64,000 bases of DNA from Paenibacillus sp. V4I7 (GCF_030817275.1 NZ_JAUSZD010000002.1:7300001-7364000); one strand, 5' to 3'; positions 24,040-33,192 are shown, counted from the stretch's first letter. The notes: generated by a model from the sequence alone, not told the origin. Numbers and translations: made by a program.

Positions 24040-25029
24040 ATGTCAAAGAAAAAGTGGACGGTGGGGCTGATAGGCATATTTCTTGTTTTCTGTTATTTTT
24101 TATTTCAGTTTTTATCTTCCTCGCTTAAGATCGATTACTTGGTCGGGCAAATGGAACAAAGCAGGGTAGAGGATAAACGTATCAAGCACGTCGTGCTTAT
24201 TGCTCAAGAGATCGACAATCCATTCTGGAGAACGGTGGAGTTGGGAGCAAAAGAAGCCGCGGCGCAGCTGGGTATGAAGATTGATTACATGGGGCCGATT
24301 CGCATAAATCCTTCAGAACAAATGAATCTCCTAGAGAAATCGATTGCTGCCAAGCCGGATGCCATTATCGTGCAAGGGATAAAGGAGCAGCACTACGATC
24401 AACTGATCAGCAAGGCAATAGATCAAGGTATTCCATTGCTTACAGTAGATGCAGATGAGCCGGAGAGCCGGCGACTTGCCTACGTGGGAACAGATAATTG
24501 GGAAGCAGGCAAACGCATGGGAGAGCTTGTGGTGAAAGAGGCTGGCGGGAAAGGCCGTGTCGGTGTCATGATCGGAAGCGAACTGGCGGATAATCAACAG
24601 CTGCGTCTAGAGGGATTCCGTTCAATTATTCGAAATACGCCAGGTTTTGAAATCGTAGCTGTCCGCTCATCGAATATTTCACGAATTCAAGCCGCTAAGC
24701 AGACAGAAGCTATGTTAAACCAATACGCAAGTATCCAGACGATGGTCGGATTTAGCTCTTTAGATGCTGTCGGTATCGTGGAAGGACTGAAGGCAGCGAA
24801 TCGAGCAGATGTAAGCGTGTACGGATTTGATGACCTGGAGGAAACCAAACAGGGTATCGCCCAAGGAGCAATCCTAGCTTCCATCGTTCAGCAGCCTAAA
24901 GAGATTGGATTCAAATCGGTTTATTTGCTAGCGGAAATTCTCAAAGGGGGCTCCATTCCTGTTCAGCACTTCACTACTACGGAGATTCTGGATAGAAATC
25001 ACTTGAAAGCTAGTGTGGGCAGCCCATGA
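24040..25029 (+). CDS. Membrane-anchored sugar-binding sensor protein (XylFII/RbsB-like)
   Basis: 329 residues. One transmembrane helix (about 8-29) with no lipobox anchors a type I periplasmic-binding domain of the RbsB family: VVLIAQEIDNPFWRTVELGAKEAA, DAIIVQGI, VGTDNWEAGKRMGELV and VYGFDDLEETKQGI. No ABC permease or ATPase is linked; instead its stop overlaps a histidine kinase start (ATGA). This matches the arrangement of XylFII-LytS-YesN systems described in Clostridium, where an anchored xylose-binding protein presents the sugar to the kinase. The ligand is probably a pentose or another monosaccharide; which one is inference. Confidence 0.85.
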   Translation: MSKKKWTVGLIGIFLVFCYFLFQFLSSSLKIDYLVGQMEQSRVEDKRIKHVVLIAQEIDNPFWRTVELGAKEAAAQLGMKIDYMGPIRINPSEQMNLLEKSIAAKPDAIIVQGIKEQHYDQLISKAIDQGIPLLTVDADEPESRRLAYVGTDNWEAGKRMGELVVKEAGGKGRVGVMIGSELADNQQLRLEGFRSIIRNTPGFEIVAVRSSNISRIQAAKQTEAMLNQYASIQTMVGFSSLDAVGIVEGLKAANRADVSVYGFDDLEETKQGIAQGAILASIVQQPKEIGFKSVYLLAEILKGGSIPVQHFTTTEILDRNHLKASVGSP

Positions 25030-26489
25030 ATATACGTAGAATGCTTTTTATTGTCATACCGGCGCTTTTCATTTTGAATAACGCAGTTGCTTATTTCATC
25101 TTTGAAAGCGGAAGAACGGTGCAGCAAAGCTATAATGTGATGCTGGATCGGGTACTATTGTACAAGCAAATTGCCGGACAAACGCAGGGGAACCTTCGTG
25201 CTCTGAATGTTTACTTAATGGATCGAACAGAGAACAGCCGCAAGGCATATATAAGTCAGAGGGATGAGCTCAATCTTCTGCGGGAAAGCTTGTCTGCACA
25301 GGAGACGATTATTCCAACTACTGATCTTACAGTCCGCAGCTATCGAAACATGATCGATACGTTTATAGGGCAAGAAGCGGGTGTCATAGAGGCTTTAAAT
25401 AACCAAGGTTCTTTGGCTTATGCGGCTTTCTACGAAGAGGCAGAGCAGACAGCAGCGTTCATCCAAGCAGAAGGACATCATCTTATTGACTTGGAACTCA
25501 GTTATTATCAGCCCTTCTACAGACAAATTCTTATCCAAACGGAAGTTATGAATCATTGGGGAGTCGCTATCTTTATCTTGAATACGCTGATAAGTGTCTT
25601 GTTTGCTTATTGGATTTCCCTAGGTATTACCCGACCGATCAAGCAGTTGGCCTTAACGGCTCAACAAATTTCAGACGGGAATTTGCAAGCTCCCCCACCG
25701 CAGATCAGTGAGCATAATGAGTTTGGTATGTTATCTAAAGCATTTGGGCGCATGCAAGACAATTTGAAGGAACTTATTATGAAAGAGAAAGAAAGCTTGG
25801 AAAAGGACAAGCTGGTCAAAGAATTGGAGCTGGAAGTTTTACAAAATCAGATCAACCCGCACTTTCTCTTTAATTCCTTGAATGTCATATCCAAGCTTGC
25901 TCTGCTTGAGGGTGCTGAAAAAACTAGCGATCTTACGGTATCCATGTCGAATCTTCTTCGGTATAATCTTCGGAAATTGGATCGTCCGGTGACGCTCAGG
26001 GATGAGGTCGAGCATGCCAAAGAGTACTTTACCATCCAACAGGCTCGCTTTCGTGACCGGATTCAGTTCATAACAGAAATTGACGAGAGCGGACTGGACG
26101 TTTACGTTCCCATGCTAACCCTTCAACCGATCCTTGAGAATGTCTTTGTCCACGGTATTGAGGGAATGGAAGAAGGGGCTGAGATTAAGCTGATCATTGC
26201 TTGCGGGACTGGTGAAGTAAGGGTTGCCATTTCAGATAATGGGATCGGCATGAGCGAGGAAGTCCGTGAGTCTCTGCTTCACTTCGAATCGGAACCGCTG
26301 CTTGGCCAAGAAAAGGGACAATCCACGGGATTAGGGACGCGTAATGTCTTTAAAAGACTCGAATTATTCTATGATAGGAAGAATCTTGTAGATATTCACA
26401 GTGAACCGGGCCGGGGGACGACTGTCCTCATCCGGCTTCCTGCTGCAGGAAAGGGGGATGGAGATGTATCGCCTACTGATCGCAGATGA
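25026..26489 (+). CDS. Sensor histidine kinase (YesM/LytS type)
   Basis: 487 residues. Two transmembrane helices (about 7-25 and 178-200) flank an extracellular helical sensor of about 150 residues, followed by a HAMP linker (to about 255), the His_kinase domain with QINPHFLFNSLN as phosphorylation site, and an ATPase domain with DNGIGM and GLGTRNV. It overlaps the sugar-binding protein gene by four bases and the response regulator by 26, so all three are made together. The extracellular part probably contacts the anchored binding protein. It should phosphorylate the AraC-type regulator next door. Confidence 0.9.
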   Translation: MNIRRMLFIVIPALFILNNAVAYFIFESGRTVQQSYNVMLDRVLLYKQIAGQTQGNLRALNVYLMDRTENSRKAYISQRDELNLLRESLSAQETIIPTTDLTVRSYRNMIDTFIGQEAGVIEALNNQGSLAYAAFYEEAEQTAAFIQAEGHHLIDLELSYYQPFYRQILIQTEVMNHWGVAIFILNTLISVLFAYWISLGITRPIKQLALTAQQISDGNLQAPPPQISEHNEFGMLSKAFGRMQDNLKELIMKEKESLEKDKLVKELELEVLQNQINPHFLFNSLNVISKLALLEGAEKTSDLTVSMSNLLRYNLRKLDRPVTLRDEVEHAKEYFTIQQARFRDRIQFITEIDESGLDVYVPMLTLQPILENVFVHGIEGMEEGAEIKLIIACGTGEVRVAISDNGIGMSEEVRESLLHFESEPLLGQEKGQSTGLGTRNVFKRLELFYDRKNLVDIHSEPGRGTTVLIRLPAAGKGDGDVSPTDRR

Positions 26490-27831
26490 TGAAGCTTTAG
26501 AAAGAGAAGGCATTGAATGGATTGTGACCCGAATGATGCCGAATACCTTTGAAATTATTCATGCAGAGAATGGTCGCGTAGCTATTCAAAAGGCAGATGA
26601 ATTTCGGCCGCATATCGTGCTGATGGATATTCGAATGCCGGGCATTCAAGGCCTTGAAGCGTTAAAGGAAATCAAGGCTCATAGTCCGCAGATCAAGATG
26701 GTTCTGGTTACAGCCTATGAACATTTTGAATACGCCAAAGAAGCCCTTTCCTTGGGGGTAAAAGAGTATCTGATCAAACCGGCTAAACGCGAACAAATCG
26801 TCGCACTCCTCCAGCGGATGGTAGCTGAGATTGAACAGGACCAAAGAAAGCGCGACGAGGAGTTCGCAATACGCGATAAGTACTTCCAGCTGCTCCCGTT
26901 GGCGGAAACGGAAATGGCTCTGGTCTTTATGTCAGATCAAGTAAATGACACCGAGGTGGGGTATCTAGCTGATATCCTCGACATTTCCATAGATAAAGGT
27001 TGTGCGCTTGTGCTCGCCTTGCCGGAATTCGGGCATACCTCCGAGCAGGAATTAGGCATCGAAAAGAAAAAGCTTTACGAAACGGCAAAAAACTTCGCCA
27101 AAGGATTTATCAAGAATAGGGCCGGTTGTGTGGTCAGTTCTATGGTCCATTTGCACATGGTCATCTTTCTTCTGGAGAAGGCAGAAATCAAGGATGAGGT
27201 ATTACGGGAAGAGGCTGACATCCTAGGCGCTAAGCTAGTGGAGATACTTCACCAACAGCGTAGTATAGACGCTAATGTAGGCACCGGGTCCGTTCAAATG
27301 GATATTGAGGGGATAAGGAGATCGTATTTTGAAGCCGTCTTCGCATCCACGTATCCTAAAACATGGGGTAACCTTTGCTCTTTTGAGGATTTGAAAATGC
27401 TTTCCCTGGAAGGAGAGCGGGAAATAGCTGATAAGTTTATTTCAGACAATACTTCTGAACGTACTTACGTAGAATTGGCCATCAAACGAATCCGCGAGGA
27501 ACGTGAACAGCGAACATGGAGTGTCCTAGACAACGCGATCACGTTTATTCAAGATAAATTCCGCGAGGAGCTTTCCCTTGAAGACGTGGCGGAGCATGTC
27601 CACTTGAACCCTTATTACTTTAGCAAAGTATTCAAGCAGCAAACGGGAGAAACCTTCATTGATTATGTGACAAGGCTGCGGATTGAAAGGGCCAAGGAAT
27701 TCATAAAGGACAGGCAATTCAGCTTAAAGGAAGTCTGTTATATGGTGGGTTATAAAGATCCTAATTACTTTAGCCGGGTATTTAAAAAGGTAACAGGGGT
27801 AACTCCTACTGAGTACCGCAACCAACTGTAA
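26464..27831 (+). CDS. Response regulator with AraC-type output (YesN-like)
   Basis: 455 residues. Receiver domain with the acidic pair in LIADDEALE, phospho-acceptor in IVLMDIRMPG and lysine in YLIKPAKR; a middle region of about 200 residues without a recognisable motif; and two AraC-type helix-turn-helix motifs at the end (LEDVAEHVHLNPYYFSKVFKQ and VCYMVGYKDPNYFSRVFKK). I place the start at ATG 26464, six bases after AAAGGGGG; an ATG six bases earlier touches the ribosome binding site. Its likely target is the sugar symporter gene 259 bp downstream. Confidence 0.9.
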   Translation: MYRLLIADDEALEREGIEWIVTRMMPNTFEIIHAENGRVAIQKADEFRPHIVLMDIRMPGIQGLEALKEIKAHSPQIKMVLVTAYEHFEYAKEALSLGVKEYLIKPAKREQIVALLQRMVAEIEQDQRKRDEEFAIRDKYFQLLPLAETEMALVFMSDQVNDTEVGYLADILDISIDKGCALVLALPEFGHTSEQELGIEKKKLYETAKNFAKGFIKNRAGCVVSSMVHLHMVIFLLEKAEIKDEVLREEADILGAKLVEILHQQRSIDANVGTGSVQMDIEGIRRSYFEAVFASTYPKTWGNLCSFEDLKMLSLEGEREIADKFISDNTSERTYVELAIKRIREEREQRTWSVLDNAITFIQDKFREELSLEDVAEHVHLNPYYFSKVFKQQTGETFIDYVTRLRIERAKEFIKDRQFSLKEVCYMVGYKDPNYFSRVFKKVTGVTPTEYRNQL

Positions 27832-27841
27832 TAAAGACTAA

Positions 27842-27870
27842 GGTTCATGCAGAGATGCATGGACTTTTTT
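27842..27870 (+). terminator. Rho-independent terminator after the sugar-sensing operon
   Basis: GTTCATGC-AGAGAT-GCATGGAC (one wobble pair) followed by six T. Confidence 0.8.
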
Positions 27871-27997
27871 GTTGTTACCGAACAAGAATGTGCTAGTCTG
27901 CCGCTCTATATCTGACGGTTAATTGCAGGCATCAAGATTATGCTTGTAAACAACAAATAAGTGAAGGGAATTGGCCCCTAGCTTGAACAAAACGCAT

Positions 27998-28065
27998 GGT
28001 ATAATGAGTCTCGCATTAGACGGATTTACGAGTTGTTCATGATAAAAGACTCGCATATAAGTGCG
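27998..28065 (+). promoter_or_regulatory. Extended -10 promoter and inverted repeats before the sugar symporter
   Basis: TGG-TATAAT (27997-28005) is an extended -10 box without a fitting -35 element, which suits an activator-dependent promoter. Just downstream lie GTCT-CGCATT-AGAC (28009-28022) and CGCA-TATAAG-TGCG (28052-28065), two small inverted repeats that share the core CGCAT and could be regulator sites. The AraC-type regulator upstream is the natural candidate to act here. Confidence 0.45.
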
Positions 28066-28090
28066 AATAAGTCAGAAGGGATAATCGCTT

Positions 28091-29542
28091 ATGAGCTCAC
28101 ATAAAAACAATCAAGACCAACAAGTAAGCATGAAGTTTGTCACGCTAGTTTCGATGGTTGCCGCTTTGGGCGGTTTACTATTTGGATTTGATACAGCTGT
28201 TGTGTCGGGTGCAATCGGTTTTATGAAAGAACGTTTCGACCTAAGTGAGGTGGAAGTGGGTTGGGCGGTCTCCAGCTTAATCATCGGGTGTATCGTTGGA
28301 GCAGCAGGATCCGGTATGCTGGGGGATAGGTTCGGTCGGAAAAAAGTGCTGATTATGGCTGCGATCCTATTCATTATCGGGTCCATCGGTTCCGCCATTC
28401 CAGATACGTTCACCGGCTATATTATTGCCCGAATTATTGGCGGACTTGGGATTGGTATTACCTCTACGCTATGTCCTCTTTATAACGCGGAAATAGCGCC
28501 TGCCAAGTATCGCGGCCGTCTTGTAGCTCTGAATCAGTTCGCGACGGTGACCGGTATCTTCCTCGTATATTTCATCAACATGGGCATTGCGGGGTATGGG
28601 GACGACGCATGGGATATTTCAACTGCTTGGCGATGGATGTTTGGCTTCGGGGTTCTTCCGGGCTTGCTGTTCTTAGTACTGCTTTTCTTTGTGCCTGAAA
28701 GTCCGAGATGGTTGATCAAGCAGGGGAGAGCAGCAGAGTCTCTTCCGATTTTACTTAAGATTCACGGCGACGAACTGGCCAGACAGGAAGTACTGGATAT
28801 CAAGGAATCGTTCAGTCAGGAAAGCGGATCGATCCGCCAACTGTTCAGCCCAGCTTTGCGGCTTGCTTTAATCGTAGGAGTGGGACTGGCAGTTCTCCAG
28901 CAAGTTACGGGAATTAACGCGATTATGTACTATGCCCCAGAAATTTTTAAAGAAACGGGTGCTGGCACGAATGCTTCGCTGATTCAGACCATTTTGGTCG
29001 GTTTGATTAATTTCCTTTTCACTATTCTTGCTATATGGCTCATCGATAAGGTGGGACGTAAGGTCCTTCTACTTGTTGGATCTGCCTCAATGACAGTGTG
29101 CCTAGTTGTAATAGGTGCCGCCTTTCAAACGGGACAACCTTCCGGGCCATTGGTGCTAATCTTTATTTTATTGTATGTGGCTTCCTTTGCTGTATCGCTT
29201 GGGCCAGTCGTGTGGGTGATTATGTCCGAAATTTTCCCGAACCGTATTCGTGGAAAAGCTACGGCGATAGCTTCTATGGCGCTATGGACAGCGGATTATA
29301 TCGTATCACAGACCTTTCCTCCGATGCTTGGTTCTGCAGGGCCAGCGGTGACATTCTGGATATTCGGTTTCATGTCCGTACTTACTTTCTTTTTCACTTG
29401 GCGTCTAGTACCAGAGACAAAGGGGAAATCGCTGGAAGAGATCGAAGCCTTGTGGTCTTCGAAAAAAGCATCTACTGCGAATAAAAGCAAAGAAGAAGAA
29501 GGCCTCCCATATAGAACTTTTTCTAACACACGTGAATCTTGA
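28091..29542 (+). CDS. MFS sugar/H+ symporter (XylE/GLUT family)
   Basis: 483 residues with 12 predicted transmembrane helices and the sugar-porter signatures: GLLFGFDTAVVSGA in helix 1, DRFGRKK between helices 2 and 3, PESPRWL after helix 6, QQVTGINAIMYYAPEIF in helix 7 and PETKGKSLEE at the end. It imports a monosaccharide (xylose, arabinose, galactose or glucose) with protons. Start follows AGAAGGG at ten bases. It follows a sugar-sensing three-component operon and is probably its output, replacing the ABC transporter used in Clostridium. Substrate choice within the family is not readable by eye. Confidence 0.92.
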   Translation: MSSHKNNQDQQVSMKFVTLVSMVAALGGLLFGFDTAVVSGAIGFMKERFDLSEVEVGWAVSSLIIGCIVGAAGSGMLGDRFGRKKVLIMAAILFIIGSIGSAIPDTFTGYIIARIIGGLGIGITSTLCPLYNAEIAPAKYRGRLVALNQFATVTGIFLVYFINMGIAGYGDDAWDISTAWRWMFGFGVLPGLLFLVLLFFVPESPRWLIKQGRAAESLPILLKIHGDELARQEVLDIKESFSQESGSIRQLFSPALRLALIVGVGLAVLQQVTGINAIMYYAPEIFKETGAGTNASLIQTILVGLINFLFTILAIWLIDKVGRKVLLLVGSASMTVCLVVIGAAFQTGQPSGPLVLIFILLYVASFAVSLGPVVWVIMSEIFPNRIRGKATAIASMALWTADYIVSQTFPPMLGSAGPAVTFWIFGFMSVLTFFFTWRLVPETKGKSLEEIEALWSSKKASTANKSKEEEGLPYRTFSNTRES

Positions 29543-29558
29543 GTTGCTCGTTATAGCG

Positions 29559-29576
29559 CGATAATGGCGGTTATCG
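29559..29576. repeat. Small inverted repeat after the symporter gene
   Basis: CGATAA-TGGCGG-TTATCG, a perfect six-base-pair stem 17 bp after the stop codon, with no T-run. It directly precedes the repeat array that fills this gap. Confidence 0.5.
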
Positions 29577-29596
29577 AACCCCTGTTATCATGAAAA

Positions 29597-29776
29597 GGAA
29601 CGACGATTCGTTATTTTGAGCAAATGAGAGCTAAACAGGCATATCACGGAACGAGGATACCTTATTTGTTTAAAAAACACGTTGCAGACGCAAAAATGGT
29701 CAAATAACGCATCGTCGTTCCGCTTGAACCCAAATTTATGCAGATCTCAGTGAAATAGCGCATCCTTGTTCCTTTT
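29597..29776. repeat. Four-copy 51-bp-spaced repeat array, mirrored
   Basis: A 20-bp motif, GGAACGACGATTCGTTATTT or close variants, occurs at 29597 and 29648 on the plus strand and, inverted, at 29702 and 29753. Repeat units start at 29597, 29648, 29699 and 29750, all 51 bp apart. Copies 1 and 4, and copies 2 and 3, are mutually complementary, so the region could form a long cruciform or RNA hairpin; AAAAGGAAC and GTTCCTTTT close it. No gene is visible in it. It resembles a mobile or repetitive intergenic element; I recognise no named family. Confidence 0.7.
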
Positions 29777-29818
29777 AGATGGGTGGTAATAGGAACGGTC
29801 GCACATATGCGTAAAAAG

Positions 29819-29862
29819 AAAGAACCTCAACTCCACAAAAAGGAGCTCGAGGTTCTTTTTTA
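29819..29862 (+). terminator. Rho-independent terminator
   Basis: AAAGAACCTC...CTCC pairs with GGAG...GAGGTTCTTT and runs into T. It probably ends transcripts from the symporter gene 280 bp upstream after they cross the repeat array. Confidence 0.8.
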
Positions 29863-29958
29863 CGATCCCTTCTGCCAAAACTAGTCATCTGTCACGAATT
29901 AACATCCAACGCATATCATGCAGATATGTAATTACGTGCGAAATGGAGTTGTTCCGAA

Positions 29959-30213
29959 TTGGCGACACCTGATATAGATTATACGCAACCAGATGTTCAA
30001 TACTTTTTTGATGTCAATAAAAACCGATTAAAAACTAATCCTGAACTATTGAGGAAAACTCTTAAACCTCTAGATAATCAAACCATTGTGATTGGACCTA
30101 CGGACGAATGTGTGTCAGAAATGCATAAGCGGCAGGCCTATCCCTCGTATGCCAACACGACAAGTCATCCCCATGCAGCGCCTCAATACCAACATCCCAC
30201 AAAACAATTATAA
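29959..30213 (+). CDS. Small hypothetical protein, 84 residues
   Basis: TTG start ten bases after GGAG, so the start is uncertain. The protein is hydrophilic without signal peptide or membrane segment: an N-terminal half rich in Asp, Asn and Lys (DVQYFFDVNKNRLKTNPELL), then TIVIGPTDECVSEMHKRQAYPSY and a His/Pro/Gln-rich tail. I do not recognise a family. Coding is supported by a frame of even composition between a terminator and the next gene; a spore or accessory protein is possible but unproven. Confidence 0.5.
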   Translation: MATPDIDYTQPDVQYFFDVNKNRLKTNPELLRKTLKPLDNQTIVIGPTDECVSEMHKRQAYPSYANTTSHPHAAPQYQHPTKQL

Positions 30214-30235
30214 TTATGGGAATCACTAGCGTTGA

Positions 30236-31429
30236 TTATGCGGGTTTGCGTTCTACTATATAGCAAGCAAATCCTAAGATCAGCGCCAGTCCTACGAGTA
30301 TGGCACCGACCCAAGGGAGGGCTGTGATTGCTAGATGTGTAATGACCCATCCCCCAATGAAAGCACCGGCGGCATTTCCTAGATTACCAGCTGAATGACT
30401 GGAGGTAGAGGCAAGTGCTGGTGCCGCCTGTGCAAGGCTCATAATACGTACTTGCAGCCCAGGAAACACAGCGAAGGAAGCAGCTCCCCACAGAAATATA
30501 GTCAAGACGGCAGCGACCGGACTATAAATGGTAAAGGTGAAGAGGGTAAGAATGACACATATCGAAAGGTAAAGTCCCAGTATGGAGGGCATCAGCTTCC
30601 AGTCTGCAAGCTTTCCGCCGACGATATTGCCGATGGTTACTCCACAGCCGAAGAGAACGAGGATCCAAGTTACGCTATGTTCAGCAAAACCGCTGACTTG
30701 CACTAGCAGTGGCGTAATATAAGTAAATACGGCGAATAGGCCGGCGTTACCTAGTGCTCCGATCAGCAGATATAGAAGAAGCTTGGGCTTGGCGAGAGCG
30801 CTAATCTGCTTAACGATACTCGCTGGTTTGTCATGCCGAATTTGCGGTATAAAGATAAGAATGCCGATTAATGCAATGATTCCCATGATCGCTATCGCGC
30901 CAAATGAGGATCGCCACCCCATGTGTTGACCGATGAATGTCCCCAGAGGAACACCGATAATATTGGCAATGGTTAGGCCAGCCATCATGATGGATACGGC
31001 CCCGGCACGCTTGTCCGGACGTACAAGATTGGAGGCGATAACAGCCCCAACTCCAAAGAATGTCCCGTGTGTCAATGCGGTTATCATACGGGCTCCCATC
31101 AAAATGGCATAGCTTGGCGCGAAAACAGAGATTCCGTTACCGAGAATGAATAAAAGCATAAGCAGACATAACAGTTTCTTTTGCGGGATTCGGTGGGTGA
31201 GAACCGTCAGGATTGGCGCACCGATAGCTACCCCGAGGGCATACATCGTAATGAGTTGTCCTGCGGATGAGATGCTGACATGCAAATCATTAGCGACATT
31301 AGGCAGCAGACCCATGATAACAAATTCAGTCATTCCAATGGCAAAAGCGCCTACTGTAAGGGAAAGTATAGAGATAGGGAACGGTTCTTTGGTTGCTTGC
31401 TCCTTGGTAATACGGTGTGATAACTCCAT
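30236..31429 (-). CDS. MFS transporter, DHA1/AraJ-type exporter
   Basis: 397 residues, 12 hydrophobic segments. The N-terminal half has GAFAIGMTEFVIMGLLPNVA in helix 1, the typical opening of YdhP/AraJ/YbcL proteins, plus ARMITALTHGTFFGVGA in helix 4 and GVPLGTFIGQHMGWR in motif C. These proteins export drugs or sugars, and most have no known substrate. The only ribosome binding site (GAAAGG) lies 14 bases before the ATG, which is long. It stands alone on the minus strand, downstream of namA but separated from it by a terminator. Confidence 0.88.
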   Translation of the reverse strand: MELSHRITKEQATKEPFPISILSLTVGAFAIGMTEFVIMGLLPNVANDLHVSISSAGQLITMYALGVAIGAPILTVLTHRIPQKKLLCLLMLLFILGNGISVFAPSYAILMGARMITALTHGTFFGVGAVIASNLVRPDKRAGAVSIMMAGLTIANIIGVPLGTFIGQHMGWRSSFGAIAIMGIIALIGILIFIPQIRHDKPASIVKQISALAKPKLLLYLLIGALGNAGLFAVFTYITPLLVQVSGFAEHSVTWILVLFGCGVTIGNIVGGKLADWKLMPSILGLYLSICVILTLFTFTIYSPVAAVLTIFLWGAASFAVFPGLQVRIMSLAQAAPALASTSSHSAGNLGNAAGAFIGGWVITHLAITALPWVGAILVGLALILGFACYIVERKPA

Positions 31430-31609
31430 GATGTCAGTGTCAACCTTTCTCTTGTGTGTACTAAAGCTCCAATCGTAATCAAGTCGTGCCGATCAATAAG
31501 ATCTTTTTCATATTATTTAGTTTTCAAAGCTTATAATCAAGACATTTCTTTTAAAAAATATGTAAAGAGGTGCGTTTTTTTGTCGAGCGATTGGACATTT
31601 TATTAAAAG

Positions 31610-31647
31610 AAGCCGCCCTTAATTATCTAAGGGTGGCTCCTTTTTTT
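31610..31647. terminator. Terminator of namA
   Basis: GCCGCCCTTA-ATTATC-TAAGGGTGGC with a T-run on the plus strand and CTTCTTTT on the minus strand, so it can act both ways. On the minus strand it directly follows the namA stop. Confidence 0.8.
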
Positions 31648-31651
31648 CATA

Positions 31652-32680
31652 TTAGTAAGCTCGAATATATTGTTTTGGAATATTATTTGGTTCATTGCGA
31701 AGCGTAATGGCAGCATGTGTTGCCCAGTACGGATCACGCAGCATGCCACGGGCAATCGCTACGAAGTCAGCATCTTCGCTGCCGATAACGGATTCAGCAA
31801 GCGCTGGATCTTCGAGCATACCTACAGCAATAACGGGTACATTCAGCGCCTCGCGGATTTTACGTGCGAACGGAACCTGATAGCCCGGGTAATTGCCTGG
31901 TTTTCTCTCTCCAGCAGGTCCTTCTCCGCCAGAACTCACATGAAAAGCATCTACTCCTGCAGCTTGGTAGGCTTTGGACAGCTCGATAGCATGATCAATA
32001 TCATATCCGCCATCGACATACTCCACTGCGGAGATGCGGAAGATGAGCGGCATGTCAGCAGGCATTTCTTTCTTTACGGCTTGAATGACTTCTACACCAA
32101 AGCGGGCAAGGTCTTGACCGTAAACATCGTCTCTTTTATTCGTTAGAGGCGATTGGAACTGATGGATCAAATAGCCGTGTGCTCCATGAAGCTCGATCGT
32201 ATCCACACCAGCTTGTACAGCGCGGCGGGCTGCATCACCGAATTTTTTAACCACGTCTTGAACCTCTTCGGTTGCAAGGGCGCGAGGCATTTTGTAAGCT
32301 GATCCCGGAAACTGTATCGCAGATGGGGCAACTGGGACTGCCGCGTCTTCTGCTTTGCGTCCCGCATGAGCGATCTGAATCCCGATTTTTGTGTTATGCG
32401 CGTGTACACCGTCAATAATTTTGGCGAAGGCCGGAATCTGCTCGTCTGACCATATGCCTAAGTCGAAATCGGTAATGCGCCCATCGGGATCAACATCCGT
32501 CATTTCCATAATAATGAGGCCTGTACCGCCAATAGCGCGGCTAAGATAGTGAACATAGTGCCATTCATTTGGCTTTCCGTCTTTAGCTGTAACCGAATAT
32601 TGACACATTGGCGCCATAACAATGCGATTATTTATGTGTAAACCTTTCAGATCATAGGAAGCAAATAATTTCTGAGTCAT
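31652..32680 (-). CDS. namA: NADPH dehydrogenase, old yellow enzyme family (YqjM)
   Basis: 342 residues. The FMN-binding TIM barrel of the YqjM class: the redox-tuning cysteine in MAPMCQYS (about residue 24), the substrate-binding histidine pair in ELHGAHGYLIHQF, and the closing RGMLRDPYW and arginine-finger-like C-terminus. It reduces activated C=C bonds, nitro compounds and nitrate esters with NADPH. ATG 32680 is eight bases after AGGAG; the ATG two codons earlier is too close. It is divergent from an HxlR-type regulator, which probably controls it. Confidence 0.93.
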   Translation of the reverse strand: MTQKLFASYDLKGLHINNRIVMAPMCQYSVTAKDGKPNEWHYVHYLSRAIGGTGLIIMEMTDVDPDGRITDFDLGIWSDEQIPAFAKIIDGVHAHNTKIGIQIAHAGRKAEDAAVPVAPSAIQFPGSAYKMPRALATEEVQDVVKKFGDAARRAVQAGVDTIELHGAHGYLIHQFQSPLTNKRDDVYGQDLARFGVEVIQAVKKEMPADMPLIFRISAVEYVDGGYDIDHAIELSKAYQAAGVDAFHVSSGGEGPAGERKPGNYPGYQVPFARKIREALNVPVIAVGMLEDPALAESVIGSEDADFVAIARGMLRDPYWATHAAITLRNEPNNIPKQYIRAY

Positions 32681-32730
32681 AGTCATCTCTCCTTTTAGCT
32701 ATTTATGAAGACAACCCTAACAAGGGTTCC

Positions 32731-32824
32731 TATTGCAACTGATAGTCACGCCATTTATTATTAATGGTATTGCAACTAAAAGCAAGTACCTACTTTTAAG
32801 TACTATAGTATCAAAAAGTATACT
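32731..32824. promoter_or_regulatory. Divergent namA/hxlR control region
   Basis: The 160-bp gap holds a direct repeat TATTGCAACT (32731 and 32768), the palindromes TACTATAGTA (32801-32810) and AGTATACT (32817-32824), and arms TACTTTT/AAAAAGTA (32791, 32813). The palindromes lie between the candidate promoter and the hxlR ribosome binding site, the usual place for autorepression by an HxlR-type winged-helix dimer. Confidence 0.45.
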
Positions 32825-32839
32825 AAAGGAGTCGTTACC

Positions 32840-33160
32840 ATGGGCGATCAACGATTTAAGAACTCGGTAGAAATGACCTTGAAAGTCATTGGCGGCAAAT
32901 GGAAGCTGGTCATTCTTTGTCATCTGATGGACGGCGTCAAACGCTTTGGCGAGTTAAAAAGAGGGATGCCTGACATTACGCAAAAAATGTTAACCCAACA
33001 ACTACGCGAATTAGAGGATGACGGCATTATCCATCGGGAAGTATTCGTTCAAGTACCTCCGAAAGTCGAATATTCTTTAACGCAATATGGCCTAACCATG
33101 GAGGAAGTGCTCAATGTAATGGCTGATTGGGGGCATAACCACCAAGAACGAATTAACTGA
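32840..33160 (+). CDS. HxlR-family transcriptional regulator
   Basis: 106 residues with the full HxlR winged helix: VIGGKWKLVILCHLMDGVKRFGELKRGMPDITQKMLTQQLRELE. There are no conserved cysteines except one (LCHL), so YodB-like thiol switching by disulfide pairing is uncertain. The start follows AAAGGAG. It is divergent from namA and lies 191 bp before hxlA. In B. subtilis the family founder HxlR activates hxlAB in response to formaldehyde; here the protein could control namA, hxlAB or both. A terminator separates it from hxlA. Confidence 0.88.
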   Translation: MGDQRFKNSVEMTLKVIGGKWKLVILCHLMDGVKRFGELKRGMPDITQKMLTQQLRELEDDGIIHREVFVQVPPKVEYSLTQYGLTMEEVLNVMADWGHNHQERIN

Positions 33161-33192
33161 AGCTCAAATGTTACAAAAAAATTCAAGTTGTA

